Assembly (NCBI RefSeq): GCF_000182565.1
Contig: NW_015971546.1
Location: 754,614-818,613 of the forward strand
From: Spizellomyces punctatus DAOM BR117
Taxonomy: Eukaryota > Chytridiomycota > Chytridiomycetes > Spizellomycetales > Spizellomycetaceae
Direction: 5' to 3'
DNA length: 64,000 nucleotides
Below are positions 1-11,095 of the stretch, in pieces (within the stretch, counting starts at the first letter, position 1; every line of letters starts with the position of its first letter). The notes beneath the pieces were generated by a model. That model searched no databases, was not told the DNA's origin, and was given only the letters and a program-made list of their open reading frames with translations. The position numbers and the translations under genes were made by a program.

Positions 1-474
1 GACAACGCTCTGGTGACTCGTAAGATTTCGAAAACGAAGTACAGGAAGAGCAAAAGAAACCAAGAACAAAGGGAATACGACGAACCAGAAAATCTCAGGT
101 TAGAATCTTATATTGTTAAACACCGATGGCGTGGAATTGTCACACCGTCGGTGGAGCTGCCTGGTTACAGGCACCCAACCGCCCTCGTCACATAGCAAAT
201 GTTCTCCAACAAAAGTGTGTAGATACTTATAATTGGAAAGGTTTTGTAGCCTTCACTTTCGCCACGAGATCCCCACTTGACACTGTCTTTTGCATGTCGT
301 CATGACTCTTCGCAGGAGCACAGATTGTCATCAGATGTGTGCCAAAAGCTTTCGCAGGAAACAAGCTGCCCAGAGGTGATCTCTGAGAGCATGACCTTTG
401 TCACATGATTTGATCAGGTGACAAGTTCAACAAGTCCAAGGCAGACCATTGAGATCTCTGCTATCGAGGGCACG
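1..474. other. 5' edge and upstream region of the Mpv17-like gene
   Basis: No gene can be supported here. A 60-codon open frame (13-195, +), rich in Lys/Arg/Glu at its start, has no domain I recognise and could equally be the end of a gene cut by the window edge or chance. Bases 418-474 are open in the same frame as the downstream Mpv17-like exon, preceded by an AG at 416-417, so an upstream exon may end in this stretch. Confidence 0.3.
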
Positions 475-1090
475 ATGCAGGCCCTGGTGCGCGCCTCTTT
501 AACATCAGGAACGCTGTATACGATTGGGGACTTGCTGAATCAGGGCTTTGTAGAACCTAGAGTATCGGGAAGCGACAGGTCTCAATTCCGTGATGTGGAC
601 TGGTTGAGGACGGGAAAGTTTGGTGGGTAGAGCATGGCGTTAGTTGGAAGAAAGCTTGGCGACCACTCACCGTTTGTTGCAATTCTTCCCAGCTTTGACC
701 GGCGCATTGCTTCATGGGCCATTTTTTCTGTATGGGTTTACCATGCTTGATAGGCTGTGTGGGCAAGCCAGGTCGCTGGGAGCCGTATTTAAGAAATCTG
801 TTGCCGGCCAGGTTTTGCTCTTCCCGCCCTATGTTCTCTCTTTCCTATCCATGACTGCTCTCTTGGACGGGCAGTCACCGTGGGACCGGATCCAATCCCG
901 CTTTGTTCCAATCATGGTCAATGGCTCTATTGTCTGGCCGATCGCCAACGTTATCAACTTCCGGTATCTTCCAAGCCAATGGCGTATCGCTTACATCAAT
1001 ATTGTTGGGATTGGATGGAATACATATCTCAGCTTTAACACTCGACAGCATACTAAGCGGGCCATCCAAATACCTTCCGATTTACGTTAG
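475..1090 (+). CDS. Mpv17/PMP22 family membrane protein
   Basis: Members of this family (human Mpv17, PXMP2; yeast Sym1) are small four-helix proteins of the mitochondrial inner membrane or peroxisome, thought to form channels or support metabolite homeostasis. The first exon carries the family's N-terminal pattern ending in GDLLNQ. A 70-base intron (623-692, GT..CCCAG) leads to GALLHGPFFLYGF and LDR, and the C-terminal signature follows: WPIANVINFRYLP and then WNTYLSF. The spliced product is about 180 residues, normal for the family. The start is uncertain. ATG 475 is the first methionine in frame, but the open frame reaches back to 418 and the usual Trp-Tyr motif before it is not obvious, so an upstream exon may be missing. 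Mitochondrial versus peroxisomal location cannot be told from sequence. Confidence 0.82.
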
Positions 1091-1459
1091 CCGTGGAGGG
1101 GAGAACCACATCAAAGGAATGTTACATGGCCGGTATCGATGATAGCTGAGCGGCTGGTCCCGTTGGCAGTCATTGGCGTCATTCCACGCTCTCTTCTGCG
1201 CCTGACACCAGCCCATGCAAATATCAACCGTCCCGAAGTGACCTAACCATTTTGAGAGAAATCTAGAGCGTGTAGCCTGCACCAGGGACGGCATATCACG
1301 TTGAAATACAGGTGCAGACACACCCGTATGGCGTCTTCGCATTTATTCCTGATGTTCAATGAGATAATCCAGACATAGCATTATATGTTTTATTTTGTGT
1401 CGCGCCCAGCTGAAAAGGACGTGCTGTAACTTCACATGAACCAAGGATTGGATGTCTAC
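1091..1459. other. Convergent intergenic region
   Basis: About 370 bases lie between the 3' end of the Mpv17-like gene and the 3' end of the ATP6AP2-like gene on the opposite strand. I see no conserved open frame or RNA. It presumably holds both 3' untranslated regions and polyadenylation signals. Confidence 0.4.
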
Positions 1460-3397
1460 CTAATCTGTTTTGCTGCGGGTACCAGAACCAGCGCCATCGT
1501 TGGCTGAATCCACAGACCCAACGCTGCTCAGTAGGCCCACAACGAAGCTGATATCATAAAAATGAGTCAATAGAGACAACGTTGGCACATCATTCGAAAC
1601 GGCACCTACATTATTGTGATGATCAAGACAAGACTTGTCCAGAAAATAATCTGGAAAGGAACGGTAATATCCTGATATTGACACGCGTCGCCTGTCCACT
1701 TCACTGGTCCACTGAAGCCAGGCCTCGGCTGACCAGCATCGTCAGTGTACTGGTTGCCACACTGACAGACGAAGCAGCTTGAACCGTTACGTTGCCCGCA
1801 CGTGCCGTGATTGGTACAGTTTGAAAACGTCCTGCATACGGGATGGCATTTCCAGACGTTTACGCAAGTTCGGCTTCAGGTAATGGCCTTCTAACTGAGC
1901 ACTTACGAAATACACTCTGCAACGGTCGTTGGACAAGGTGTCGCTGTAGTAGAAGCGCGGCGAGAAAGCAATGTCCTTGAAATTTTAGGGGGCACCGTCA
2001 AGACTTCGGCCAGCACATGGCCATCGTGAAGTTCGGTGAAGGAGGATACCATCTAAGACTCATGGTTACAATCATGCAGTCCTCAAATGTCGTATCACAG
2101 CACCATAATACCTCGCTGATAGCCCTGTTAACCATTTTAGCTCCATTTTCGTACTGAGCGGACTTTTCCCCATATCTGTCCCTCAGGCTGGACAAACCTG
2201 AGAAGGTTACTGCAATAAAAGAGGGTACATCGATCGGCTTTCCCGCGCTTGCCACCCGCTGTACTTTAAATGCCTCGATGAGGCTTGTTGCAAATTCGAG
2301 TTCCGCCTGCAGAGCAGAATGAGCGTTGCGTACTCTCAATTTACAGAACATGCTTCTTACCATGAGATGCATATCTTCCTGTAACGGCGATTTCAATAAT
2401 TAGACATCAGAGATCTAGCAAATCAGAGTGCATGGGTGCCGCGTCCACGTACGGGATTATTACTGTTCAAAGATTGCGCACTCTCTCCAAACTTCTCAAT
2501 CGCGTGAGACTTCATGTCTTCATAGAGAGTCTCGGAAATCGCGGTTAACGTCTTTCGAATGCTTGCCGGAAGTTTAGCTTGCGTTGAGACATCAACCCTC
2601 TATTCCATTTCGTCAGAATCACTTCATAGCGAATGCATTCGAAGCGTCCCTACCTTTTCTCCGACATGGACTGCGGATACCTGTCCCGTAACTGCGCCCT
2701 GGCCCTTCGATGAGATGATTAACGGCCAGCTTCCGGGAACATTCTTTACAATAGCACGCGCGGCCCGCTCGCCAAAGTCCACCAACTGTGCGTCCGCGGT
2801 GTTATGCTCTGTATAGATCCGGAAGTAAGGTACCGAATCAACAAGACCTGATTCTGGTGTATTCATGACTATTATTGATGATATTTGTTCCAGTCAATAA
2901 AAACCCCATTCGGGACTTACCAGCATGATAGTCGTCAATGACTACCCACAGGTTCGCTTTAGGTGCCCCTAGAATATCAAATTTGATCTGAAGCCGAAGT
3001 TTGTTCAGAAGATTGTAATGATTCCGCTGAGGACCAGATGCGTGAAAAATCTTACATCTTTGACGGCATCATCCAGTATCTCATTGTCTTGCACTTCAAG
3101 AATATTGACAGGTTGTAGGATGTCACCAGCCCCAGCTGAAACCGCCACCACATGGGAAACCAAAGATGTTGCTTGAGTCCAAGAAATATCGCGTGGTGCT
3201 CCGTCCGTCAATCGGGGGTATAGATGGAGAGACGCATAGGGTGCTGCAACGGACGAAAGAGACGAAAACATTGTTCAATTTGCTATACCCATCGGTCGTC
3301 ATCGCAATCACGGGTTACCAGAACTGTCCGACGCCGAAGCGAAAGCTGCGAGCGCCGCAATACCCGCACATAACGAGACTAGCGTTCTACGGGCCAT
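1460..3397 (-). CDS. ATP6AP2: ATP6AP2 (renin receptor)-like V-ATPase accessory protein
   Basis: ATP6AP2 is a type I membrane protein that helps assemble the V-ATPase proton pump. The start ATG (3397-3395) opens a clear signal peptide: MARRTL, then an Ala/Leu-rich core ending in ASASDSS. Later exons contain a DISW motif matching the family's DLSW, the strand ANLWVVIDDYHAG, then VPYFRIYTE. The best match is a block with GLSSLRDRYGEKSAQY, against human GLDEIGKRYGEDSEQF. A 62-base intron near 2110-2050 joins NRAISE to MVSSFTELHDGHVLAEV. A C-terminal transmembrane helix (FQIIFWTSLVLIITIM, about 1605-1660) and a short polar tail follow. RTLLSRRAST before the helix resembles the furin-type processing site of the animal protein. 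At least seven exons; the tail exon is the least certain. It shares its promoter with the Lam/Sip3-like gene. Confidence 0.74.
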
Positions 3398-3636
3398 GGC
3401 TATGTATGCTTGTTATTGATGACTGGCCTTCCGCTATAAACCAGTGAACGCCCAGTTTTCCAATCGCCCGCCTGGTGCCGATGTCCTCCAGCGCGCCTTT
3501 CAGTTTCTGAGGGCACTTGGCTTTGTCACGTGAGCTGACGCGTACGTGATCTGCGCGAGAACCAGAGGTCGTTTTCCCAGGCTTGCCTGGTTACCTCCAG
3601 AGCACAATTTCCGTTCAACCTGCGGTGAATTGTGGT
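3398..3636. promoter_or_regulatory. Shared divergent promoter of ATP6AP2-like and Lam/Sip3-like genes
   Basis: Only about 240 bases separate the two divergent start codons. The stretch holds a perfect CACGTG palindrome (3527-3532) inside GTCACGTGAG, nine of ten bases of the GTCACGTGAC element bound by bHLH factors such as TFEB in animals, and an ACGTGA a few bases on (3544-3549). Which factor uses it here is unknown. No TATA box is obvious. Confidence 0.4.
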
Positions 3637-6600
3637 ATGCAGCATCCGTCAACGATAAGGACCGACTTGGTCGACTGTTCTGCCCTTTCATTGGAGCTTG
3701 CGGCAACCGATTCTCCATTTTTCCGGGCCAAGGTCGCTCTGTTTCAGAATGAGTTGGAGGCGTTTGGAAAATGGTTGGACTCTGTCTGCAGAGTCCTGCG
3801 CCAGTATACGGACGAAATGATCAGTAGGTGTGTGCGACTTAGTATCATGGATTGGCATTGCTAATTCATGCGCCAAAAGGGACTAATGAAGTGCAGTCAA
3901 CCGTGATAGCAACATTGATGCCTCACTCCGGCCTGCACCTCTTTGGTAAGAACCGAAGTCGGTAACATATCCTTCAGATGCTAACCGACCCTGGGGAGAC
4001 AGAGCGGACTATAACGCGAATAATTGGGGACGCTCTACAGTCTGTGTATCAAGTGAAGGCCAAACTTGTAAGGCTATTCATATTGTTATTGCACCGTCAG
4101 CGGCTACTGACATTCGCTCTATTTAATAGGTTGACGACATTATAGAGCAGCTTATAGAACCATTTCTTGCGTTTCTAAAGGAGGACGTTCGAGACATGAA
4201 GGTTTGGCATACTGTCACTATGTCCTACCGGCCTGTTTCATATGTGTGCTTTTAGGATGTGACAAGAAATTTTGACCGGGTATTAGAGAGATACGAGACT
4301 GCCGTGACGCGATATGGTAATCTGTCTAAAACGAAAGAAAGCAGTGCGTTACGTGAGGTTTGTTACGCTTAGCTGACGGAGAACGAGAGCGATTACAACA
4401 CTCGTCCTCAAACTCATTTTTTTGAAAGGATGCTTTTGTACTGTATGAATTCCGCAAGCAATACATACGCGCATCTCTGGAACTTGCCCACCGGGTGATC
4501 ATTTTTCGGATTCGTGTACATGGCATGATCATGGAGAGGCTGATGAATTATATCAGCTCCCATTCTGAATTTTACGATACCGCGGCACAAGTATTTAAAG
4601 GCCTGATGCCTCAACTGACCGGCTTAAAAGCCAAACTTGACGAGGTACAAGAGCATTTCTGCTGGGTCTGGCCTGATTACACTTTACTAAGAACGATATG
4701 CAGTCCATCAAAGTGCGAAATCAGAGTGCCACCAAATTGGAGACGACGCGGAAGATTCTGGAAGATGTGAGGCAGTCAGTAAAGTACACTCTTATTACCT
4801 TTTCTGATTCTCCACATTGTGTAGGAAGCCATAACTAAGGCCAAACCCCTCACGATCCCGAGTACCACAACCAGTCTGAGTCTCGATGTACAATCGGGGG
4901 AGAGGGGTGGCACACGTCACATACCCTCTCCACTGATCCCATCAGCTTCTACTCCAACGGAGAAAGAAGGGTATGTAATCGTTGGTTTATCAGTAATGGC
5001 GTGGTCTCATCACACATCTTCAGGTACCTATTTAAGCGAGTATTTTCCAGCAAGCCTTTGACAGTCCAAACATGGGCAAGGCGATGGTTTCGTGTCAAAA
5101 ATGGGGGGTTTTCTTACTGTATGGTATCCCCAAAGCAACGAGGAGTGGTGCTCAGCACCCCTGCCTTGAACGTGCTCTTGTGTAGTGTGCGCGTGGTCCG
5201 AAACGAAGATCGCCGGTTCTCTTTCGAAGTATCTACGGTGCACAAGTACGTCCGCCGATCGAAATTTTTACAATAACAATAATCACACCAACGCCGCATT
5301 GCAAACGATAGGAGGAATTTCATATTGCAAGCCGAAACAGAGGACGATATGAATGAGTGGATAGCAACGATCGAAGCCGCCAAATACCAAGCTGCTGGTG
5401 AAGGACCAGCGTCCACGCCATTCATCGGTGATATGGCTACGGATATTGCTGGCAGTGATGATGAGGAAGACGCAATTCCCTTGCACGAGATTAAAATGTC
5501 AGAAGGGGATATTAAACCATCGACCGCTGAGAATGAGGGAGAAGAAGATGACGATGATGAAGATGAGAGTGATGGTGACAAAGAGCAAGGCAAGCCCGAC
5601 AGCCCTGCTGATCAGAGCAGTGGGGATGACATTGGCATCAGATATTCCGACCGGACATTAGGCAAGGAGAACACGAAACTGCATCGACTTCTTAAGTCTG
5701 TTCCCAAAAATGATTATGTTCTTGACGGTAACTCTTCTATCTATGAGTGCCCACATTTATGACTTTTCTGATGTGAGTCTCTTAGCCTTCTCGTGTGCCA
5801 TGCAGAAGGACATAGCTGTACATGGAAGACTTTATATTACCTATGATCGCATATGTTTCTACTCCAATATTCTTGGCTTCATTAGAATGGTAAACGCAAG
5901 TCTTCTGATTTCTGTACCACTCAGGACGCAATAGTTAACGTATACTTGGCAGCTGGTGACGGAAATGAAGGATGTCCTGGCAGTCGTACAAAAAAAAGGC
6001 CCTCTGTCCACCACAATCCTTGTAACTACAAGTGAAGCCACCGTACGTATGCACTGGATATATGCGAGTATGAGAAACATACGTTTTAACTTTTCTGTTC
6101 GCTGATAGCATTCTTTCTTACTGTTTTACAGTAAGGATGAAGCTCACTTCACCACTTTAAAAGCCGCTTGGCTAAATGCCACGAACACTGAAGTATGTAG
6201 CGTCTTGTGCGTGGTGCCGTCACTACAGCTTCGCTAACGTCCATCGCAAAGCAACGACTATCCCCACAAGAACTTTATGATTCGGTCAGTAAGCGGAAGC
6301 ATGCCACTGCTGGGGTAGAAATCGAGTCAGAAGAAAGCGACGGTCGAGTGTTAGAGGCTGCTCCAGTTGCAGACCCTACAACCGGGTAGGTAACAACGAT
6401 GTTATGAATTCCCAAGACACGTTGTAATGTCCAGCATTTTGTAGACAACCTGCCACCGCTTCAGGTAAGCTTTTGAACGACATAGTTAGTAAAATGCTAG
6501 ACTCATTGAAGACCCTTGGTGACGAAAGAATACGACCCACCCTCCGATCTGGCTCTCCCAGCCGCGGAAGTACCGTGCGGATGTGGGGCTGATCATCAAG

Positions 6601-8282
6601 AAAAGAAGGAGGCTGATGTGGTATTCAATGTACCAGCCAAGGTACAGCCGGGATGATTACGATATTAGGGAAATGTGTGGACCTTAACCGTTACGTTCCA
6701 GAAACTGTTTGACGTTCTCTTTGGTAATGAGACAACATTCTGGAGTCAAAGATTTCATCCCAAACGCGGCGAATCAGGTTCGCGCTCCTCCCCGCAATGT
6801 TTTCCCATGCTATCCAACTTAACCACTATATTCCGTGCATGACACAGGACGACAAAATGGTATTTGGTCTGATGGGCCGGAACCGCAGCGCGAAGTTAAA
6901 TATATGATGCCTGTCAATAATCCGATGGGTAAGCTGGCCGAAGTGTCGAGTCACGTAAATGACACTAACGAAAATTCATATCACCAGTCAAAGTAAAGGA
7001 AGCTGAGGTAATCGCAACGGAGAGACTCGTCAAGCGGAATGATTACTTGTATGTTCAGCTTTTGTATTACCGTCGCTCTTTCTGTGTCAGAACCCTCTCA
7101 CTCACAGTGGATGAAAACAAGCATTTATGTTGTTGAAGCCCAAAGCTCGACGCCTGCCCTTCCGTATGCAGATGCTTTTGCACCTGTCACCCGCTACTGC
7201 ATAACATGGGTGACGAAGCATTCGTGCCGCTTGGTGATGACCTGTGGAGTGAAGTTCTTCAAGGTGGGACAGTTATGCAACCGGTTATTTATATGTATAG
7301 ATATTCTGATTATGGACGGTGAATGCGTCACGCCAGAGTCCTATGGTTAAAGGTATGGAGTGTACAGCTATTCTGACATAAAGCTCATGTATAACCATAC
7401 CTGGCATACGTTTCGATTAGGCATGATACGCTCCGCCGGAATGAAGGGTTTAGCAGGTACAGACAATGGGGAGATATTGTAATTTACGGCAAATTCTAAA
7501 AGCCGTTTCGTTCGGAAGAGGGTGCCGCAGATACTGTAGCACTCCTGAAGCAGGAAATTGATGAGTACAACCGGAAAGTACTGGGTAAAACGCCATCTTC
7601 AGCGGAAAGCGCCGGCGCCGAAGCCATCGCCATCAGTTCACCGACACCTGGTGACACGACTGTCAACGTAACCAGGCGAGGTGCCACTGAAGAGCTTCCG
7701 TTTGGACTAGGATCTCCAATAGCGGTGTACACCCTCGTGGTATTATTGCTTATTTCATGCGTCTGTCATCTCGTAGGCTGGTGGCAAGGCCCCAGTAAAG
7801 GGAGTGTGATGAATATTAGCCCGCGGACAGTGGACTGGGTGAAGGATTTCAACCTTGGAGACAATGACGACTTCACGCAAAGGTAACTGGTGTTTCTTGA
7901 CAGGTTCCTCAGCTATTGCATTTTAGTAATTTCAGATTCCTCCAGCTTCAAGACATTCATGACGTCTCATTATCACCTTTCAGAAGGAAATTCCACAATC
8001 TCGCTACGAGCACCCTCATCTCGAAGACGGTTGTACTACCATCCATCCCATTTTACATTGCAATCGCAACTCGCTCAAGTTCATTCAGCCGTTCATGAAG
8101 TCTTGACCGATATACGTGGGATGATGGAGGAAGTGCATGAGGTGGAACGGCAGGTGATATGGAGCATGTTCATGAATTGGATTGGTGACAAGACTGCTCT
8201 TTGTCAGAACGAAGGGGGGTCCCATTGTAACGGAGTGGCCACATTAGTAAAGGAAGTGGAAATAGGCCAAAGAGGAGGATGA
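3637..8282 (+). CDS. BAR-PH-GRAM-VASt sterol-transfer protein (Lam/Sip3/Ysp type)
   Basis: Yeast Sip3/Lam3 and Ysp1/Lam1 have this domain order and sit at ER contact sites, where the VASt (START-like) domain relates to sterol movement to the plasma membrane. A BAR domain comes first (TDSPFFRAKVALFQNELEAF; YEFRKQYIRASLELAHR near 4440-4495). A PH domain follows (YLFKRVF to WARRWFRVKNGGFSYC, about 5025-5380; NEWIATIEAAK). Then comes an acidic linker with EEDDDDEDESDGD, a GRAM domain (FSCAMQKDIAVHGRLY, CFYSN, 5790-5890), VASt pieces (LFGNETTFW; PYADAFAPVTRY, about 6700-7300), a membrane helix (VVLLLISCVCHLVGWW) and a C-terminal coiled coil. The start ATG 3637 is the first in the BAR exon. Many small introns; exon limits between 5900 and 7900 are approximate. 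It ends only 45 bases from the convergent ERCC8 gene. Confidence 0.83.
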
Positions 8283-8327
8283 GCTGCCTAGTGTCCTTAT
8301 TTAATCAAGTTATTTCATCATTAATGT

Positions 8328-10114
8328 CTACACCGCTCCTTCATCAGCAAGTATATTGTCCTTGCGGGGATTCCAGCAGAAGATCTCATGATCATTCCCC
8401 CCAGAGTAAAGCTCCTTCAAATTCAGCAAAAAATAGTTTTAATTGGTTTGCCAAGGTGAAGCTTTGCAATACTGTCATTTTTTTCACCTCATGTCCATGT
8501 CGAAGGGCAACACAGCCGACCCGGCCGGCGTGCCGCTTTAGCCTCATCATCAATTCCCCACTCCATAAGTTGAAGACCAGTACCTGTCTATTATCAGACG
8601 GCTGAAAAAGCAATGGCGGATAACAGGAGGAAAGAGGTGTAATCGTCGGTTGAAGAACATGGAAGACCCGATTTCTCAAGTGTGGACCATAATTCACCTG
8701 GATGCCCCAATGATGAGCGAAAATGAACCGCGCAAAGGAGACATTGCTATTCGCAAATACCAAAGTGTTTTTGCCCGAAAACACATCCCACAGTCGCAGA
8801 CTCTCATCGTGCCCGGCGGAAATGAGATACAAGCCGTCGGACGTGAAGCCTAGGCCATTCACATGACCATTGTGTGCAGACGTAGAATCATTGTCTCCAT
8901 TGTCCTCTCGTCTCCTAGATCCTGTTAAATCCGATACAGTTGAGAACATCTTTAGATACAGATGCGCCAAGAGTTCATCATATACCAGTTTCATGCTGAT
9001 CGAGGGATATGAGACATGCCTTCGCTTTGCGTATATCCCAAAATCGAATCGTATGATCAGTGCTACATAGAGTGAACAGTTGTCAACATAACACCCCAAT
9101 AGATGTCAATCCGCAAGTACGCCTACCTTCCTGACGCTAACAAAAACTCATCCCGTGGTGACCACCGGACGGTGAGTACCGACCCCCTGTGACCTTAACA
9201 ATACGTATATTGACAGGCAGCGTATACAGATAATGCGCAAGTACAACAACGCACCCATTAACGAATGTGTGAAGGCACCCGTACGCATATCGCATAGACG
9301 TACTGGCGATTCCGCCGTGCCAGCTGGAAAACGATTGGTCGTCAGCCTAAGCTATTTCTAGCAGAAACAAGATCAACGTCCACGGAGATTATACTTGCAA
9401 TCAAATTGTGGCTCGTTGCCACAGACGACATCTCATGTACATAGACATGATTTTCGATATTGAAAGCACAGACACTCTGCGGCGATCAAATATTAGAGAA
9501 GGATGCATAGTAGCTTTCAAACTTTGAAAGTATACCTGCATAACATTAGTGTCCCACACTTTCACCGTACCATCCATAGATGACGTAGTGAATAAGCCCG
9601 TATCTGTCGGGAACCAGTGAACGCCTGTGACGCTATACTGATGGCCCGCCCGCCTAGTGGTGATGCGGACGACATAAGCGATACGTAACACATATTTAAG
9701 TTGATGGCCGAGCGTAAGCCGCTCCATACCTTTCCACGGTCGCTATGGGACGTGAAAGGGCTCGTGCAGGCGGAGGTCGTCGCAACCCAGTGGAAGTTTG
9801 GTCTGAGCCACTAGGGACGGTGTCCCACTCCTCCAAGTCATACAGGTGTATTGTCGTATCGGCACTACCTGCAAGTAAGCTGAAAACTGGATGAGCTCTG
9901 CTCGTGTGACAATTGGGAGCGCCCTTGAGACTACTACGTACTATCGTCCTTCCAGAGCTTCAATGTCCAATGCGTTAATAGGACCCGTTGCGACCTTTGC
10001 CAGACCCTTTGTTTTGCTCAATTCAGTAGTCAAAAAACGCGAAGACGACCAATGCAGTTCAATCTTGGGCAGTTGCGGATTTTCCTCTCGCGAACGCAAA
10101 AGCCGATAGGTCAT
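8328..10114 (-). CDS. ERCC8: CSA/ERCC8 (Rad28-like) WD40 protein, transcription-coupled repair
   Basis: CSA is the substrate receptor of a CUL4-DDB1 ubiquitin ligase that acts when RNA polymerase II stalls at DNA damage. Diagnostic blocks are nearly those of the animal protein: [15 protein letters not shown] with [14 protein letters not shown], then [19 protein letters not shown] and [32 protein letters not shown], and [18 protein letters not shown] with LRLWD. The final blade [16 protein letters not shown] ends at TAG 8330-8328, after an intron beginning at GTGAAA. The start [10 protein letters not shown] (10114) is the first ATG that fits the family's short N-terminus; the frame upstream of it has only GTG. 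In the first intron, exons join as GGACGATA and CTTACTTGC, rebuilding EGRYLLAGS. The length, about 400 residues, is normal. It is divergent to the small membrane-protein gene. Confidence 0.92.
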
Positions 10115-10329
10115 CGCAGCGCTTGCATCTGGTGTTATTCGTCGAAGTAGATGTTGGAGATCAGCAGACGGAGCTGGGATTCCCGGAAGCAGTGCGGATA
10201 AGCCAGCTGTGTGCACTCCAACCGCATTAGATCTCCATCGATTACGACATCGCGAGCTCGTGCTCGCGTCGCACGCATGCGCTGCTTTTCGTCCTTCGCT
10301 GCCTCACCGCACTGGAAGTGACCTACGCT

Positions 10330-10830
10330 ATGCTACCTTCCGCAAGAACAGCCGTGGATGGATCAAAAGAAGCTCTCAACGTAGCCATTCTCATTGTCGT
10401 TGCACTGTTGGGACCGACATTGGCCGTGTTATTGAAATCTGTCGTGAGTGGGCTCTCGGTTGGACCGTCAAAGTTAGGGTTGCTAATACAATGACCACAT
10501 TGTGAACCTCTTATCGCAATGCCTTTATGAATTCCGTTATACCAGCGTCTAACCACGCCCCTTCTTACGTCGCCCTCCAAACCAAAGGCAACCTCATTCA
10601 AAAAATCATCTAATCATCTACGAAAGCGTTCTCCTTCATCGTATTTCCCTGCAGCGAACAACCGCGTACATAAAACCTCTACGTCTGATGAACCGCGGCT
10701 TCCGTTAGTTCTGGTCAAGACCGTGGAATCCTTTGATAAGCTTTGGGATCGTGCTGTGATGACAGCCGCCCGTGCGATTGTGTATATCGCTAGTTTTTTT
10801 GGTTGGAGGTTGAAAGTTCGGCAATGTTAA
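10330..10830 (+). CDS. Small predicted membrane protein, two exons, unrecognised
   Basis: I do not recognise this gene. ATG 10330 opens an exon of 38 codons: a short polar start, then a hydrophobic helix (ALNVAILIVVALLGPTLAVL) ending at Val. A phase-0 intron of 102 bases (10444-10545, GTGAGT..CCAG) joins it to a 94-codon exon open to TAA at 10828-10830. The second exon is basic and Ser/Pro/Lys-rich (SPSKPKATSFKKSSNH, then HLRKRSPSS). It ends with a second, weaker hydrophobic or amphipathic segment (MTAARAIVYIASFFGW) before a short basic tail. The product would be about 132 residues with one or two membrane helices. Support rests on the good splice signals and the long open second exon. It starts 216 bases from the divergent ERCC8 start. 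I assign no function. Confidence 0.5.
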
Positions 10831-11095
10831 GAGTAGATTATTTATTTTAAGTTTCCCGGATCTTTGTCTGGAGAATGGTGCTTTCTTAGAAATATAGTTC
10901 ATTTACGCTTGTTTGCCATATCGCAAAACCATCTGCCGACGATGGCTGGCCGCTATCACATGTTGCTATGTGCGCGAGGTGCTGTGCCTCTATCGGTTGC
11001 TATGTACGTGAGCAGAGCGTTTAGTCACTGTCCCTTCACACTCTTTTTGGCCAAGAGTGTAATCTCGAGTTCATGTCTGCACTCCGCCCAAGACC

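Noticed and set aside
2100-2160. Apparent frameshift in the ATP6AP2-like gene
   Set aside because: A 62-base GT..AG intron restores the conserved reading frame, so the gene is not broken.
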